From Larus michahellis (Eukaryota > Chordata > Aves > Charadriiformes > Laridae), in NCBI RefSeq assembly GCF_964199755.1, contig NC_133898.1, forward strand, positions 127,966,224-128,030,223: a DNA stretch of 64,000 bases, written 5' to 3'. The notes beneath the pieces were generated by a model. It was not told the DNA's origin. It worked only from the letters and a program-made list of their open reading frames with translations, and searched no databases. Within the stretch, counting starts at the first letter, position 1; every line of letters starts with the position of its first letter. Both the position numbers and the translations under genes were made by a program. Below are positions 33,201 to 45,093 of the stretch, piece by piece.

Positions 33201-33563
33201 ACACCCTGGCACCTCACCAGCAAGCCCAGTACCATCCCCACCCCCCTTCAGATCTAGTTTAAAGCCCTCTCAATGAGCCCCAATAACTCTTGTCCTAGAA
33301 CCCTTTTTCCCCTGGAGGTCAAGGTATTCCTGCCTGTTACCAGCAGGCCAGGCTTTTTGTAGATCAGGCCATGATCAAAGAACCCAAAGTCCTGCCGGCA
33401 GCACCAAGCTCGAAGCCAGGCATTGATCTGCTGGGTCCTTCTATTTAGCCCCTCATCATTCCCCGCAACTGGGGGAATAGACGAGAACACAACTTGCGCT
33501 CCCGATCCCTTGACCAGCCGTCCCAGGGTCTTGAAATCTTTCTTCATTGCCCTTGGACTTCTT
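30246..33563 (-). mobile_element. Young CR1 LINE, 5'-truncated within ORF1, ORF2 uninterrupted, nested in an older CR1
   Basis: The 3' end with repeated tcatagaa units is at 30246. The 5' end is near 33563, where older CR1 sequence resumes. It holds the C-terminal part of ORF1 (about 33,254-33,560: [19 protein letters not shown], typical of the esterase-like CR1 ORF1), then the whole of ORF2, then about 85 bp of 3' UTR. The interrupted older CR1 has matching sequence on both sides (cttt at each junction). Confidence 0.88.
30333..33212 (-). CDS. CR1 ORF2: endonuclease and reverse transcriptase, 959 codons, intact
   Basis: The polyprotein that nicks target DNA and copies CR1 RNA into the genome. 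The N-terminal apurinic-type endonuclease shows ITETWW (about residue 70), [14 protein letters not shown] (about 176) and SDH (about 242). The reverse transcriptase shows [36 protein letters not shown] (about 606), [20 protein letters not shown] and FADDTKLGG (about 695), the catalytic aspartate pair. The C-terminal CR1 region follows to CNLL. Length is close to the usual CR1 ORF2. No stop or frameshift is seen over 2.9 kb, which points to recent insertion. Whether the first Met is the true start is uncertain. Confidence 0.92.
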   Translation of the reverse strand: MPGCSCSALVGQCASISESQKAHHISRVKTTHTTPSLKCLYTNARSMGNKQEELEVCVRLRGHDLIAITETWWDNSHDWNAVMDGYVLFRKDRPARRGGGIALYVREHLECIELSLGADEERVESLWVRIKGQANMRDTVVGVYYRPPDQDGETDEAFYRQLKVASQAQALVLMGDFNHPDICWEDHTARHAQSRRLLQCIDDNFLTQVVQEPTRRGALLDLVLTNTEGLVEDIKVGGTLGCSDHEMIEFRIMGTIHKTTTRSKITTLDFRRANFDLFKKLLGEIPWARALEGKGAQESWLIFKDHFLQAQDRCIPKRKKSAKGRRRPAWLSRELQKKLKWKKEVYNKWKKGLTPWEDYKNATRACRDETRKAKAALELDLARDIKHNKKSFYKYIGSKRKTREVVGPLLNEAGVMVTEDVEKAELLNAFFASVFSARPTPQESQALNKVTGKEDDFPWVEEERVRDQLDHLDIHKSMGPDGMHPRVLRELAEVIAGPLSIIFEKSWRTGEVPGDWRKANVTPVFKKGKKEEPGNYRPVSLTSIPGKMMEQLVLGVISRHVEERKAIRSTQHGFTKGKSCLTNLIAFYDGMTRWIDEGRAVDVVYLDLSKAFDTVSHSILIGKLRKCGLDEWTVGWIENWLKDRAQRVVIRGTVSNWRPVTSGVPQGSVLGPVLFNIFINDLDEGIECALSKFADDTKLGGVADTPEGCAAIQRDLDRLEIWAERNLMKFNKGKCRVLHLGRNNPMHQYRLGADLLESSSVERDLGVLVDNRMTMSQQCALVAKKANGILGCIKKSVASRSREVILPLYSALVRPHLEYCVQFWAPRFKRDRELLERVQQRATKMIGGLEHLSYEERLRDLGLFSLEKRRLRGDLINAYKYLKGGCQEDGARLFSVVPGDRTRGNGHKLEHRKFHLNMRRNFFTLRVTEHWNRLPREVVESPTLETFKTRLDMFLCNLL

Positions 33564-34634
33564 CTTTGTTGGCCTCTCTCCAGTATGTCCATGTCTCTTT
33601 TGGACTGGGGACCCCAGAACTGGACACAGTACTCCAGGTGTGGCCTCACAAGCACTGAGTAGAGAGAAAGGATCACCTCCTTCATCCTTCTGGCAATACT
33701 TGGTCTAATGCAGCACAGGATACCTTCAGGATAGCTTTCTTTGCTGCAAGGGCCCATTGCTGGCTTATGTTCAGCTTGGTGTCCACCAGGACACCCAGGT
33801 CCTTTTCTCCCAACCTGCTTTTCAGTTGAGTGGCCCCCAACATTTATTGGGGTGTGGGGCTGTTCCTCCCCAGGTGCAGGACATTGCACTTCCCATGTTG
33901 AACTTCATGAGGTTCCTGTCAGCCCATTTCCCTATCCTGTTGACATCTCTCTGGGTGGCAACAAAACTCCCTGGTGTATCAACCACTCCTCCCAGTTTGA
34001 TGTCATCTGCAAGCTTGCTGAGGGTAACCTATATCTTAAAATTTCCTGATTTCTGGGGAAGACATGCCTTCTCCTTTTTTCCCATCTAGAGACCATACGA
34101 GACCAGCCCTGCTGCTCTCTGATATCGAGCACTAAGCTCAGCCCTTCTACAAACCAACACGTGAAGCTATGCTGCAGCTGCAGGTGAACATGCATGTTCG
34201 TTGGTGCACGGGTCTGTGTGTGACCAAAATATTTGTTGGGGAGCAGTGAGTCCAGGCTGTTCCACCAGGGAAGTCTGGCTTCACAGCAATAAGGCAGCTC
34301 CAGGTTTAAACCAGGTAGGCAGATCAGCGAGGTGTACAGCCATTACCCCTCATCCTATCACTGCACTCCCTGACAAAGAGTCCCTCCCCAGCTTTCCTGT
34401 AGGTCTTCGTTAAGTACTGAAAGGCTACAATAAGGTCTTCCTGGAGCCTTCTCTTCTCCAGGCTGAACAACCCCAACTCTCAGCCTGTCCTCATAGCAGG
34501 GCGGCTCCAGCCCCCAGATCATCTTCGCAGCCTCCTCTGGACTCACTCCAACAGCTCCATGTCCTTCTTATGTTGGGGACCCCAGAGCTGGAGGCAGTAC
34601 TGTAGGGGGGTCTCACCAGAGCGGAGCAGAGGTG
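33564..34634 (-). mobile_element. Older CR1 LINE fragments (5' part of the interrupted copy, plus another)
   Basis: From 33,564 to about 34,027, minus-strand CR1 ORF2 sequence ([20 protein letters not shown]) is the upstream half of the copy split by the young CR1. It is much more decayed. A second old piece runs from about 34,338 to 34,634 (HLC-type C-terminal ORF2 DNA with gaps). Between them, 34,030-34,335 shows nothing recognisable. Confidence 0.75.
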
Positions 34635-36050
34635 ATGATATGTTAGATACTTGGATAAATACACTGCCGTTGTTTCAAATGTGATATTAAGCAGAACATA
34701 AATATGAATTATAAGCAGACACAGAGATGCAGTGTGTGGCAAGTCAAAAGGGTATTAATTAAGCACTGGGAAATGGTACATTTGACCCTTTTCTATTCCC
34801 ACCACCTCCGACCACTGAAGACTGCAGCGTGCACTGTTTTTGCACTGTTTCTCAGTCTGTCTACACCCAGAATTTGTGATGCCCTCAGGGTATTCTGACA
34901 AACACCTCCTCCATTTCACTTGATTTCCAGGCTGTTCCATGTTTATCTTATCCTAACTTGGCTGTGAACCTCCTCTACAACACACCTGACTTGCTCGTCA
35001 TGTGTGGGAGTAAAGCCCTGGAGACACATCGTCCTGCCTGACACACGTCAGTGACTGCTCCACAGCAAAAGCACCAGTCCCGCTGCAGACTGGTTTCCAG
35101 TGCCCTGTTCGCACTGCATCCTGTATACTGAAGCCAGAACCCTTTTTCAAGGTGAAGGTCAAGGCCTGAAAAGCATCAACAAGGAATTTCAGCTTTCGGA
35201 TTGCAGAGAAACCTCAACAGTTGGTGGCCAGCTACCCACTAACTCCTGCCATGTTGAGAAATAATGGTGTTTCCCGTCCTTCACTTCCATGGGGTGCACT
35301 TCATTTCCAGATGTAACCATAAAACGTTACTTTGCCAAACGGTGCCACTCAAGGGAGTATTAAGCATTTGGACAAGTTCAGGCAGAACTGCAGAAGGGAA
35401 GAGAGGGGCTGAGACAAGAAGAAATATTTCAGAACCAATTATGATGTGACCTGTGAAGTATGTATACCGTATCTTCCACAATATATACTCCATGCAACAC
35501 ATCTGTGGCGATTCAGTTCCTCTGACTAATGTGAGTGACTGCAGACACAGTTGTGGCTAGACAGAGAACTGAAGGAAGTGTGCCACGTGGGAGAGGAGCT
35601 AATGAGGAGTGACTAGGATAAGCTATTCCCCACCTACTATCTTTTGTGCATCCTCTCAGAGGAACAGGTGGAAAAAAATAAAAAAAACTTACATCCGTTG
35701 CTGTGAAATTACAGGACAAACAACTTATGGAGAGAAAAGAACTGTCATAAATTGCTGCACTGTTTAGATAATTGTGGCACTAGTTACGTTTGTGTGTCAA
35801 AACCCAGGTAGGATCATCGCCCTCAGCCCAAGAAACAGACACCCATGTTCCAGTGATGTGAATGCTGAGCAACAATTTATTCAAAAGGAGGGAAAGCAAT
35901 GCAGAATACATTTGGATTTACTCTACATCATAAAGCTTTTTGCACTGAAAATGAAAGGTGCATGAGGCTTTGTAGCAGGATCCGGTGGTTTTCACAGTAA
36001 GGGGATTCAAAGCAAATTCCTAGGTTTAGAAGAAATGTTCATCGCTCTTG
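34635..36050. other. Spacer between CR1 and AvBD2; no gene seen
   Basis: Unique-looking sequence with only short open frames. I found no signal-peptide exon or cysteine pattern on either strand. Confidence 0.55.
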
Positions 36051-36071
36051 AATGGACAATCCATGAAGTTT

Positions 36072-37679
36072 TTATTGATTCCATGGCCTGTACAAACTAA
36101 AATAAAAAAATATTCAGATTCTCTCTGTGCTTGTATTCCTCCCCTACTTACCCTCAGTCCATGCTTATTTTCCTCTTGGGTATAAGTACTTTCCAAAATA
36201 CCTAGTGTCATGTATAGTCATGCTGGGACAGACCTGTGCATTCATACCTGTGAGTAAGAGGAGTGTTTTCCTATTGCTTCAGGAAAAGCAGGGAATTAAA
36301 TTTATATAACTTGATTTTGGGGTGAATGCGTTAATTCCTGAGTGAAAACAGAAGTCTACCTTTCACGTGATACTTTCTTTTTACAACACTGGGCCCCTTT
36401 TTGCACACATTAGACTACACTCAGAGATCTGTGTTCACCCTCAATGTAATTGAATTCCCCTCTGTTCCCCATACAGCACAGCAGCCCGCTTCTGCCAATA
36501 CCAAACCCTGATACTTCGCTCTGGCGTAGGAGCTGTAAAGGAGCTGTCAAACAGAGCTGGGACAGCACAAGACATCTCCCACCGTACGTTATCTTTCTTG
36601 CTGGGGCAGATCATGGTGCACATCTCAAGAAAAAGACCATCGTGGAGCTCAACCTACTTCAAAGCTTGACTGTCCTCATGGCATAATAGTTTGGTTTTTT
36701 TTCTTATATCCAATCTGAACATTCAATAGCACCTTGGGATTAAGGACACAGGCAAAATCAATTTGTCTGCTCATACTGCAGCTAAGCCTTGGTGAACATC
36801 AAACTTACGCTTTGCAGCAGGATCGAAATCCAAAACATCTCCCAACTTTAGTCAGAGGGGGGGGACATCTTCCAAAGTAACAGGACCCACTTCTACAGAA
36901 AAACATGTCCCGCTGGGGTGAAGACAAACCTGCAACAATAACAACAAAAAAAAATAATTTCCTTCCCTCTCATTCTGCAGGGCAGGACAATGCAGTTGTA
37001 ATGCTAGCAGGGTTTCCCATTTGTCAAGCTGCCTTCACCACCCACTTGCCTTCAGGATGGTTGCCTGGATTTGGCCGTGTTGAAAGGCCATGTAAGAGGT
37101 GAGGTGACAAAGCAGGTCTACACCTTGGAGAGCTGGGACCCTTAGCTCACACTGCATCTAAATGTATGGCCTTAAAGCCCAGGTGGAGAATGATACAGAC
37201 CTCCTGACTCATTGTCCTTTACCTTACAGAAAAGGGTCACAGGTCCAGAGGCTTTAATACTGGCTCCCATCCCAAAATAGTTGGCCAGGCTTCATTTTCA
37301 TCTGCATATGCACCACTGAGTGTGTTGTTACCCAGAGATCATGGCCACCACAGATACCATCTCTGGTGCCTAACACCAGAACATTTAGCCCAATCTTTTT
37401 AGGAAGACACTAGAATTGAAAAATCACTTTTCTTCAAAAGTCATATCTTCTCCACCTTTGAAAGAGTTTTCATGGGGGAGCACAGGCACTGAGCTATATC
37501 ACTAACTCCTGCCCAGTTTCTAGCAATTTTAACCAGCAGTAGTTAAAATCTGCTGGGAAGTTTACTTCAGGTGCACAAAAATCGCCTTCTAGCATCTCTT
37601 TTCCATCTTACCTGGAGAAACCTGGAGTGCCAAGAAGAGGAGAGAAAAGAGCAGGTAAAGGATCTTCATGACTGCGGAT
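36072..37679 (-). CDS. AvBD2: Avian beta-defensin 2
   Basis: A 64-residue precursor on the minus strand. Exon 2 is 37690-37622 (acceptor ttcccacag; ATG at 37679-37677; signal MKILYLLFSLLFLALQVSP). Exon 3 is 36929-36809 (acceptor ttgttgcag, donor gtaag): GLSSPQRDMFF, then CRSGSC, YFGRC, PPPLTKVGRC, FGFRS and CCK. Exon 4 starts at 36087 and adds A-PWNQ with TAA at 36074-36072. Signal, SSP.RDM.FC propiece and CFGFRSCCK.PWN match chicken AvBD2. As in the chicken gene, the C1-C2 loop is short (four residues). The stop codon lies inside the AATAAA poly(A) signal (36076-36071), so there is almost no 3' UTR ahead of it. Three prolines are encoded by a run of eight C (36864-36857), a slip-prone tract. 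Exon 1 and the promoter are not resolved. Confidence 0.93.
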
Positions 37680-37699
37680 TTGCTGTGCCACTGTGGGAA

Positions 37700-40150
37700 A
37701 AAGGAGCACGAATAACATATGACAGGCAGTCCCTGGGATTTACAGTCTTCTGAACCATACAAATACTGTGTTAATCAAAATGTCATTTATATTGCATTTT
37801 TCTTCGAAGTTTCAAAGATAACTAGTAAGACCCATATGACATCACGGCTGCTGTGAGCATTTCTGGGAAAAGTAAATATATAAGGGGCACCATGCTTTCA
37901 GGTTATGTGATCGTTAAGTTATTTTAATAGCTTGATTGTTTGGATTTCTTTTACATTTTGCAAATAGTCCTTAGCTAAAATGCAATCATAACTTTATTTT
38001 TAGTTAAATGTTTTATCTAATAAATAAACAGCACTAAGCAGAATGAGGTGAATATACAGTCAAACTTACAAACTTCAGGAAAAAAAAATGTTCATTTTGC
38101 AATGTTAAAATTTATCCAGAAATAATAGCTAAAATCAACTTGCTCAAAATCTTCAGTCTTAGTCTACAGGCAGCAGTTCTAGAATGGAAATGTACAAGCC
38201 AAGTCAGTTCCCAAATTGAAATTTGACAAATGACATTTGAAAAGCAAACATGTAACGCCTTAATTGAAAGAGCTAATAATTGAACTAATATAATCACACG
38301 GGGCTAAGACAGCCTAGAAGAGACCTCACGGATAAAGAAGAGGCAGTAAATGTCATATATCTTGGCATTAGGATCTTCTGATCTGTCACAAATTACATTC
38401 TTTTAAGCAAGGAAGGGAAATTAGGTTGTGCTGAAACGTCATATTTCTGCAAATGGAATGGTAGAGGGTGGCCCAAAACAGCTTTGAAATTAGTATTAGA
38501 AGTTTACACAAATTTCTATATGCTTGAAAATATCAGGAGAAACAAGTAGGCAAATTCAACAGTTCTGAAAATGAAGTAAAGTTATTAACATAGAGACATA
38601 GATAAAAAATATATATACTGGTTTCCATCAAAGAGACCACCAATTTCTCTGGACCACAAACCTCTCTCAAGTAACCTGACCCAGTCAGATTTTTTCCTGG
38701 GAGTTAGTAAGCAGAGTATTTTTATCAAACTTTTCTAGGTATTAGCACATATTGGAACTACTTATTCAACCTGTGCAATTTCTGGAAAACGTAGGTTAAC
38801 CTTCTTTAATAACCTACAAATTTACAAATTTAGGTTAATAATGCAGAGGTTTGGGGGTTGTTTTTTTTTTTTGATTGCTTGTTTGTGTGGGGTTTTTTTT
38901 GTTTGTTTCTGTTTTTTAAAGAAAAGACAACAGGAGATATTGAAAGAAAGACCGAAAAAAAATGGGGAGTTACCAGGTATCAGGTGAGCCCAGACGCCAA
39001 ACAAGACCTGCTCTTGGTCCCTTTCCTCCAGATAGTTTTGGCTGTGGGGCTGAGAGCCTCTTTTATAACGTGTTCCTTATGGGGGGGGACAACTTGCTTT
39101 CCCTTCTCAGCAAGTACACGTTCAGCCAATCAAAAAATTACCTCTTTTTTTTTTTTTTTTTTGTATGACTTCTAATCCAACTAGAATCAAGTTGCTTTTC
39201 ATTTCTCAGTGAAAAAGCAGGGTTCCCCTCTGAACCTCTTGAAGCTTTTCTTCTGAAAAATCCCAGGTTATTCATGCAATACCTCTTGTGACACTCCGGT
39301 TTGTGTAAGATACGTTAAGCCACTGTGGTATGTGTCAAACATCTTGGGACGTACGTTGAACTTTTCCTGCTTAGGTGCAACATATTCCATTGCAATACAA
39401 AACATCTGCGCGCTTCTCTGCACTCCCAGTTACTTTATTTTTGTTCCGTAAATGCAGACTATAAGAACACAGAACCTATATATGAAACTGAAACAAGTGT
39501 TCATTGACTTAGTGGCCAGTGGCCACTAAGGATGCCTAAGAGTATAAAATGTACAGAAATAGGGTGGGTGCATTGTGGTTACCTCCCTGTACACCCTTTC
39601 AGCTGATGGGAAATACATCAATTTTGGGAAATCCAGTGCCACAGCCAGTCTCTGGACCCTCAGTCTGCAGAGCTCCTTATTGAGCATATTTCTGTGACTC
39701 CAGCTGATCTTCTTGCGCTTCTGGCCTCCACAGGAGCTTCAGCTGATAATTCCACAAATATATTTATTACGCCTTAGGTGAGGATTCATGTTCCATTTTC
39801 ACCCCCCCACATCACTACGGGTGCTGTGGTCTTTTCTTACCCTCCTGCTTGGCTGTCTATTATCCCACAATGAAAAGGGGGATTCTGTCAACCACGTCTG
39901 TCAGATAAATCCTCAAATGGACCCAGATATTTCAGTGGATCATTTCTGTGTATATTTATCTTATTTTTTCAGTTCTATTATACCCTTTTGGGAATAGGCT
40001 GGCTAGAATTTCATGCAATGTCCAAAAAGCATCTTGGATTTCCATGGTGCCTAATCATACTTACTCTTTTGTTTTCAACTCCCTTTTTTCCCTCTCAATT
40101 CCTAAGATTTCCCTTGCCTTTTTGTCCACGGGTGAGCGCAGACATTTCTA
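37700..40150. other. AT-rich spacer; no gene seen
   Basis: Contains T-runs (38,862-38,873; 39,147-39,163) and AT-rich unique sequence. A tataaggg-type stretch near 37,880 may belong to the AvBD2 promoter, but exon 1 could not be placed. A weak defensin-like string near 39,880 was rejected. Confidence 0.55.
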
Positions 40151-40151
40151 G

Positions 40152-41144
40152 AGTGGTATCCCCTGGTGTTCTCCAGGGGTCAGTACTGGGTCCAGTCCTC
40201 TTCAATATATTCATCAATGGCCTGGATGAGGGGATAGAGTGCACCCTCAGCAAGTTCGCCAATGACACAAAGCTGGGGGGGTGGCTGACACACCAGAAGG
40301 CTGTGCCGCCATCCAGAGAGACCTGGACAGGCTGGAGAGTTGGGCAAAGAGGAACCTTATGAAATTCAATAAGGGCAAGTGTAGGGTGCTGCACCTGGGG
40401 AGGAATAACCCCACTCACCAGTACAGGTTGGGGGCTGACCTGCTGGAGAGCAGCTCAGTGGAGAGAGACCTGGGAGTCCTGGTGGACAACAGGATGACCA
40501 TGAGCCAGCAATGTGCCGTCATGGCCAAGAAGGCCAATGGCATCCTGGGCTGCATCCAGAAGAGTGTGGCATCAAGAAGAGAAGAGCAGGTCGAGAGAGG
40601 TCATCCTCCCCCTCTACTCTGCCTTGGTGAGGCCGCACCTGGAGCACTGTGTCCAAGTCTGGGCTCCCCGGTTCAAGAGGGACAGGGAACTGCTGGAGAG
40701 GGGACAGCAAAGGGCTACCAAGATGATGAGGGGACTGGAACACCTCTCTTATGAAGAAAGGTTGAGCGATTTGGGTCTCTTCAGTCTGGAAAAAAGACGG
40801 CTGAGGGGGGATCTTATCAACACTTGTAAATACTGAAAGGGTGGGTGTCAGGAGGATGGGGCCAGGCTCTTCTCAGTGGTGCCCAGGGACAGGACAAGGG
40901 GTAACGGGCACAAACTTGACCATAGGAAGTTCCACCTAAACATGAGGAGGAACTTCTTTCCTGTGAGGGTGGCGGAGCACTGGCACAGGCTGCCCAGAGA
41001 GGTGGTGGAGTCTCCGTCTCTGGAGACATCCCACCTGGACGCGTTCCTGTGCAACCTGCTCTGGGTGACTCTGCTCTGGCAGGGGGTTGGACGGGATGAT
41101 CTCCAGAGGTCCCTTCCAACCCTATGATTGTATGATTCTATGAT
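40152..41144 (+). mobile_element. CR1 LINE 3' end, plus strand
   Basis: Starts in the reverse-transcriptase region ([27 protein letters not shown] in place of FADDTKLG). It runs through [25 protein letters not shown] and [18 protein letters not shown] to the ATTCTATG-type tail near 41,140. It contains frame breaks and small deletions and is 5'-truncated. Confidence 0.9.
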
Positions 41145-41384
41145 CCGGAGCGAAGTCTACAATTGCATTAGTGCAGTTTTGAAGTAACCTCCTGATGGTC
41201 CCCTGCTGGTTTGGTTTGTAGAGGGGTTTCCATGTGTGCAAACTAGATTCCGTAGGAGGAAAGTGAACTAGAAGTTTTGCTTTAAAGGTATTCCAGTGCC
41301 CAGTGAGGCGTGAACCAATGTATGGGCTACACCACCTGCATAGTGTACTTAACATTTCTTTCTTCTGTAAACCTGGAGAGTTTG

Positions 41385-41805
41385 GACTGGGGGATCAGCC
41401 CTTTGAGGAGAGGCTGAAGGACTCATCTTTGTTCAGCTTGGAGAAGGCATGGCTAAGGGTCATCTAATTGCTGTTCAAAACTACCTAGTCGTAGTTATAG
41501 AGAAGATGGAGCCACACTCTTCCCAGAGGTGCACATTGGAGGGATGAAAAATAACAGAAACAAATTACAATGAGAGAAATTCCAATTAGGTATAAGGAAA
41601 AAAGCCTTCTCACAATGAGGGTCATCAAACACTGGCATGAGGGCCCAGAGAATTTATAGAATCTCCATCCCCATATAGATATTCAAACCCAGCTGGAAAA
41701 AGTTCTAGGCAACCTGATCTGCCTTTAAAACTGGCTCTGTCTGGAGGAATGGATGGACCAGATGGTCTCCAAACACCCATTCCAACTTACATTGTTTTGT
41801 GGTCT
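41385..41805 (+). mobile_element. Old, diverged CR1 LINE fragment
   Basis: The layout gagaggctgaaggac... followed by ...aggcaacctgatctgcc... and cccattccaactt is a decayed CR1 3' region. Coding capacity is lost. Confidence 0.65.
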
Positions 41806-44800
41806 ATTCAATAGTAAAATCCAAATCAAACTGGATTCATATAATGAAGAACTGAGGAGCCTCAGCATAATCTCTAAGGTCTAGTGATCTTTTCCTATCT
41901 ACTGATCTTGTATTGCACCAAGTCAATTGCTGACATACCCAATAGCTATCCAAAGGCATCAATATTGAATACTTTTTCAGATCATGTTTTACTTTACGCC
42001 TCACTTCAGTCAAGAAATAAACATTGTTCATTGTTCATGCAATATTTTAATATGACACCTGAAGTACGTCATAGTAGGTTATATATTTGCTATTTTGAAT
42101 GAGTAGTATTTCTAATTGACCAAGATCGCTGCAAAGGACACGATGTCCTACAGATCATTTATATCAAAACTAAACTGAAATATTTTAATTGCTTATTGTT
42201 CCTCATTTTAGTTACTAGTGATGTGATTTTTTCAATACTCTGATATTAATTTCTTAAGTATACAGAAGTGTGCACATGTGCATACATGCACAGTCACATA
42301 TAGACATATATGCACATGAAAACATGCCTATAAATGATTTCCCTTAAATGCATACCCTGATAATTGAGATAACTTTTTATTTTCAACATATTTTTTGTAA
42401 GTAAAAGTGAATTGTTTTTGCAGTAGGAAAAAATGACAGTTGAATTTCTGGTGTGTCTATGAACATCTGGCCATAAAGCGGAAAAATGGAGGGAATAAAA
42501 TTACAAATGTTACAGTTACTTCACAAATTGCCAAGAGTTTGCGGTTAGTTTGCCCACCAACTGCTATTGTTACTCAACCTGATTCTTCAAGGAAACAAAG
42601 ATGCATCATTAATTTTTACCATATCCAAGGTCCTATGTGCAAGTAATGTCAAGGACTTGGCTTTAAAAATGAGCATACTTGACACTGATAATTATAAATT
42701 GTACATGGTCACTCCTATCATTACAATCAAAATATCTCTGTCTGAGACAGGAAAGGGAGAAGAAGAGGAGGGATGGAGCACCTTTGATTGTCCAAAGGTC
42801 ATAGCAATGAGCCAGGCCTTTTAGAGATTTTGCTTTGTGGCTCTCAGGGTGGAAAACCTTTCCATCCTGTTCTGATGAGCAGGAGACAGTCAGTCAGTTT
42901 CATACCTCAGGAGGAATGTATCAGTGTTTTGCCCTTCAGGATCTCAGCATTGTTCTTCAGCACTGGTAGACCTTTTGCTGGTAGACCTGACTTACACCAG
43001 GATTACAGCAGTATCAGGGTACTACTTCACCCTGGGAACCTGTGTTCACCCAGACCAGCTAAGCCCATGGGATCCAGCCCAGCCCCTAACCACACAGTCA
43101 TTTGGCTCTTGACATTAGGTAAGTAATCCTCTCTACCCAGAACACCATCTACTTTCTTACTGTTCTCAGTGCAGAGGGAAAGGGAGTCTTCATGGAGAGT
43201 TTCCTTCTGCTTAAATAACGTGTTTCTTTTGCTTTCTTTCGCTGAAGTTCAGAAGACGCACCAGTCGTGTTTCCCTCTATCTCCATGGCAAGTCTTCACT
43301 CCAACTCCTTCGAGTTGGAGCTCGCCAATGATGCCCCACTCCCCCACTCATTTCAGGTCCAGATCACCCACTCCTCTTTGGAGGAGGACAAATATTATGA
43401 GGGGATCAGCATTCTGTGTAATACTATAGTGCTTAGAGCCCTGGTACAAGAACTGGTAGATGGAGCCTGAAGCGCTGCTCTGCCTGATGCAGGTGAGATA
43501 CACTATTAAGGGAACTGTCTGCACAATGAGGCTGCAGAGTGTCATGAGGAAAAATGGTTTTCACCCTTTTCAAATCAAGATGTTTGGGTAATTGTGCCAA
43601 GATCACTTCCCAGAGGGGAAGGAGGATCTTACCTCTGCCTTAGGAGTTTGTATCTAGCACAGCAGATGAGGCATTTAGGAGCAAAAGGGAGAATCTCAAA
43701 CTCTGCTCCTAACATTTTTCTGGTGCAAAAAAAAAGGCAGCAAATATTAAGGAGGTCTTCTAGTAGTGTCACCCCTATTTAAAATGCTGCTATACAAAAT
43801 ACCTGTCTGCTGTTCCATCCTTCGCCTCCAGGGGACAGTTTGGTCATGGCAAAGAAGGCTCCAAGCACCTGGAAGTCATTGTATGCAGGCATAGCTAGAA
43901 CATTGGGACCAACAAAAGGCTGAGCCCCTTCAGCTTGCCAAAGAGCAGATGTTTTCATGTGCTCCCAAGAGGAGCTTGGTTGAACAGCAGTGATGGTTGG
44001 TGGCCTAGATAACCACAAACTGCTCCTCAGTCATGCGGTAACATCATCCCTTAGCCTATTCGTGTGTGCTGCACCGAATTCTCACCATAAGGCATAATCG
44101 ATGCACAGGAGATCAAGGTATTTTGATGCCACTCTGGAGTGTATAGTTAGTCTAGAAATTCAGACTCTTCTAGGTTAGCTGAAAAAGCTGTTAACAGCAG
44201 TTACACTGCCCAAGTAGATCCACCAAAAGGAGTATAACCAGTATTTAGATGCTGTTCTATAGTCATAAGTGAATTTGCAAGCCATGTACCACATTATAAT
44301 CAGCAGATAAAGATTTCACCCAAGTATAGATCATCTGAGTCAATAATGAATGGATACACAGTCATAAACTTCTAACAGTATACTAAAAAATATTTAATCA
44401 AGCTGAAGTCTTTAATGGTCATGTAGTTATCCTGAGTAACCAAGGAGAAATGATGAGATTAACACCTGTATGAACAAATCTGCCGTTCATCTTATTTTTG
44501 ACTTGGCAGCTAATTGAAGGTTTCAGGTTACCAGTGCAGAGTCCAGCCTCTTGGTGTAAGGACCACACTGTGACTGACAGGCACGTAGTGCGTGTTCAAA
44601 GCCCCTTGGCACAGGCCATGTAGCCTAAAGCTTCTGAAACCCAAAGAATCTCTGTAAATCGAATCATATTTTCTAGAGACAAATAGAAGGAGTGATCTCA
44701 CCAAACTCTAGATGCCCTAAAGGTAAACATCAAAGTCCAAGCTGTTTTCACTGCTCTTCCTTTATAGTTTATGGAGAGAAATCGTCAAGATTTTTATCTG

Positions 44801-45088
44801 AAGTACAAACATTTACAATAAGGGTGATAGAATCAATGCAAAAGTAACATAAGGAAATACAAGAAACCCAGAAATGTTGCATTAGGAGATGCTGTGCTAC
44901 AGCGTCTCCTGCGAGCTCCTGCGAACAGTATAAATGGGAGCTGTGTCTCTATCAAAGCCAAAATTTCCCCTTCAGAGGGTTTTTTACATACATGGCCACC
45001 TCTCCAAAGCCACCCAGCAAGCCATTAGGAGACAAAACCATCTTGGTTTGGTAATGTGGCTGGGTGCTGTTCTGTGCACATGTAGCAA
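41806..45088. other. Spacer between CR1 and the LTR; no gene assigned
   Basis: Mostly AT-rich. A CA/TG-rich stretch lies at 42,268-42,330. An open frame near 43,286-43,470 (ASLHSNSFELELANDAPLPH) has no family I recognise and no splice context. No defensin exon was found on either strand. Confidence 0.5.
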
Positions 45089-45093
45089 GTGCT

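Noticed and set aside
39878-39920. String resembling a defensin GGFC motif (aaaagggggattctgt)
   Set aside because: A stop precedes it, only two cysteines follow, spacing is wrong, and there is no acceptor or signal exon nearby.
43286-43470. Open frame with SNSFELELANDAP sequence
   Set aside because: No family recognised, no splice signals tying it to other exons, and length not unusual for chance.
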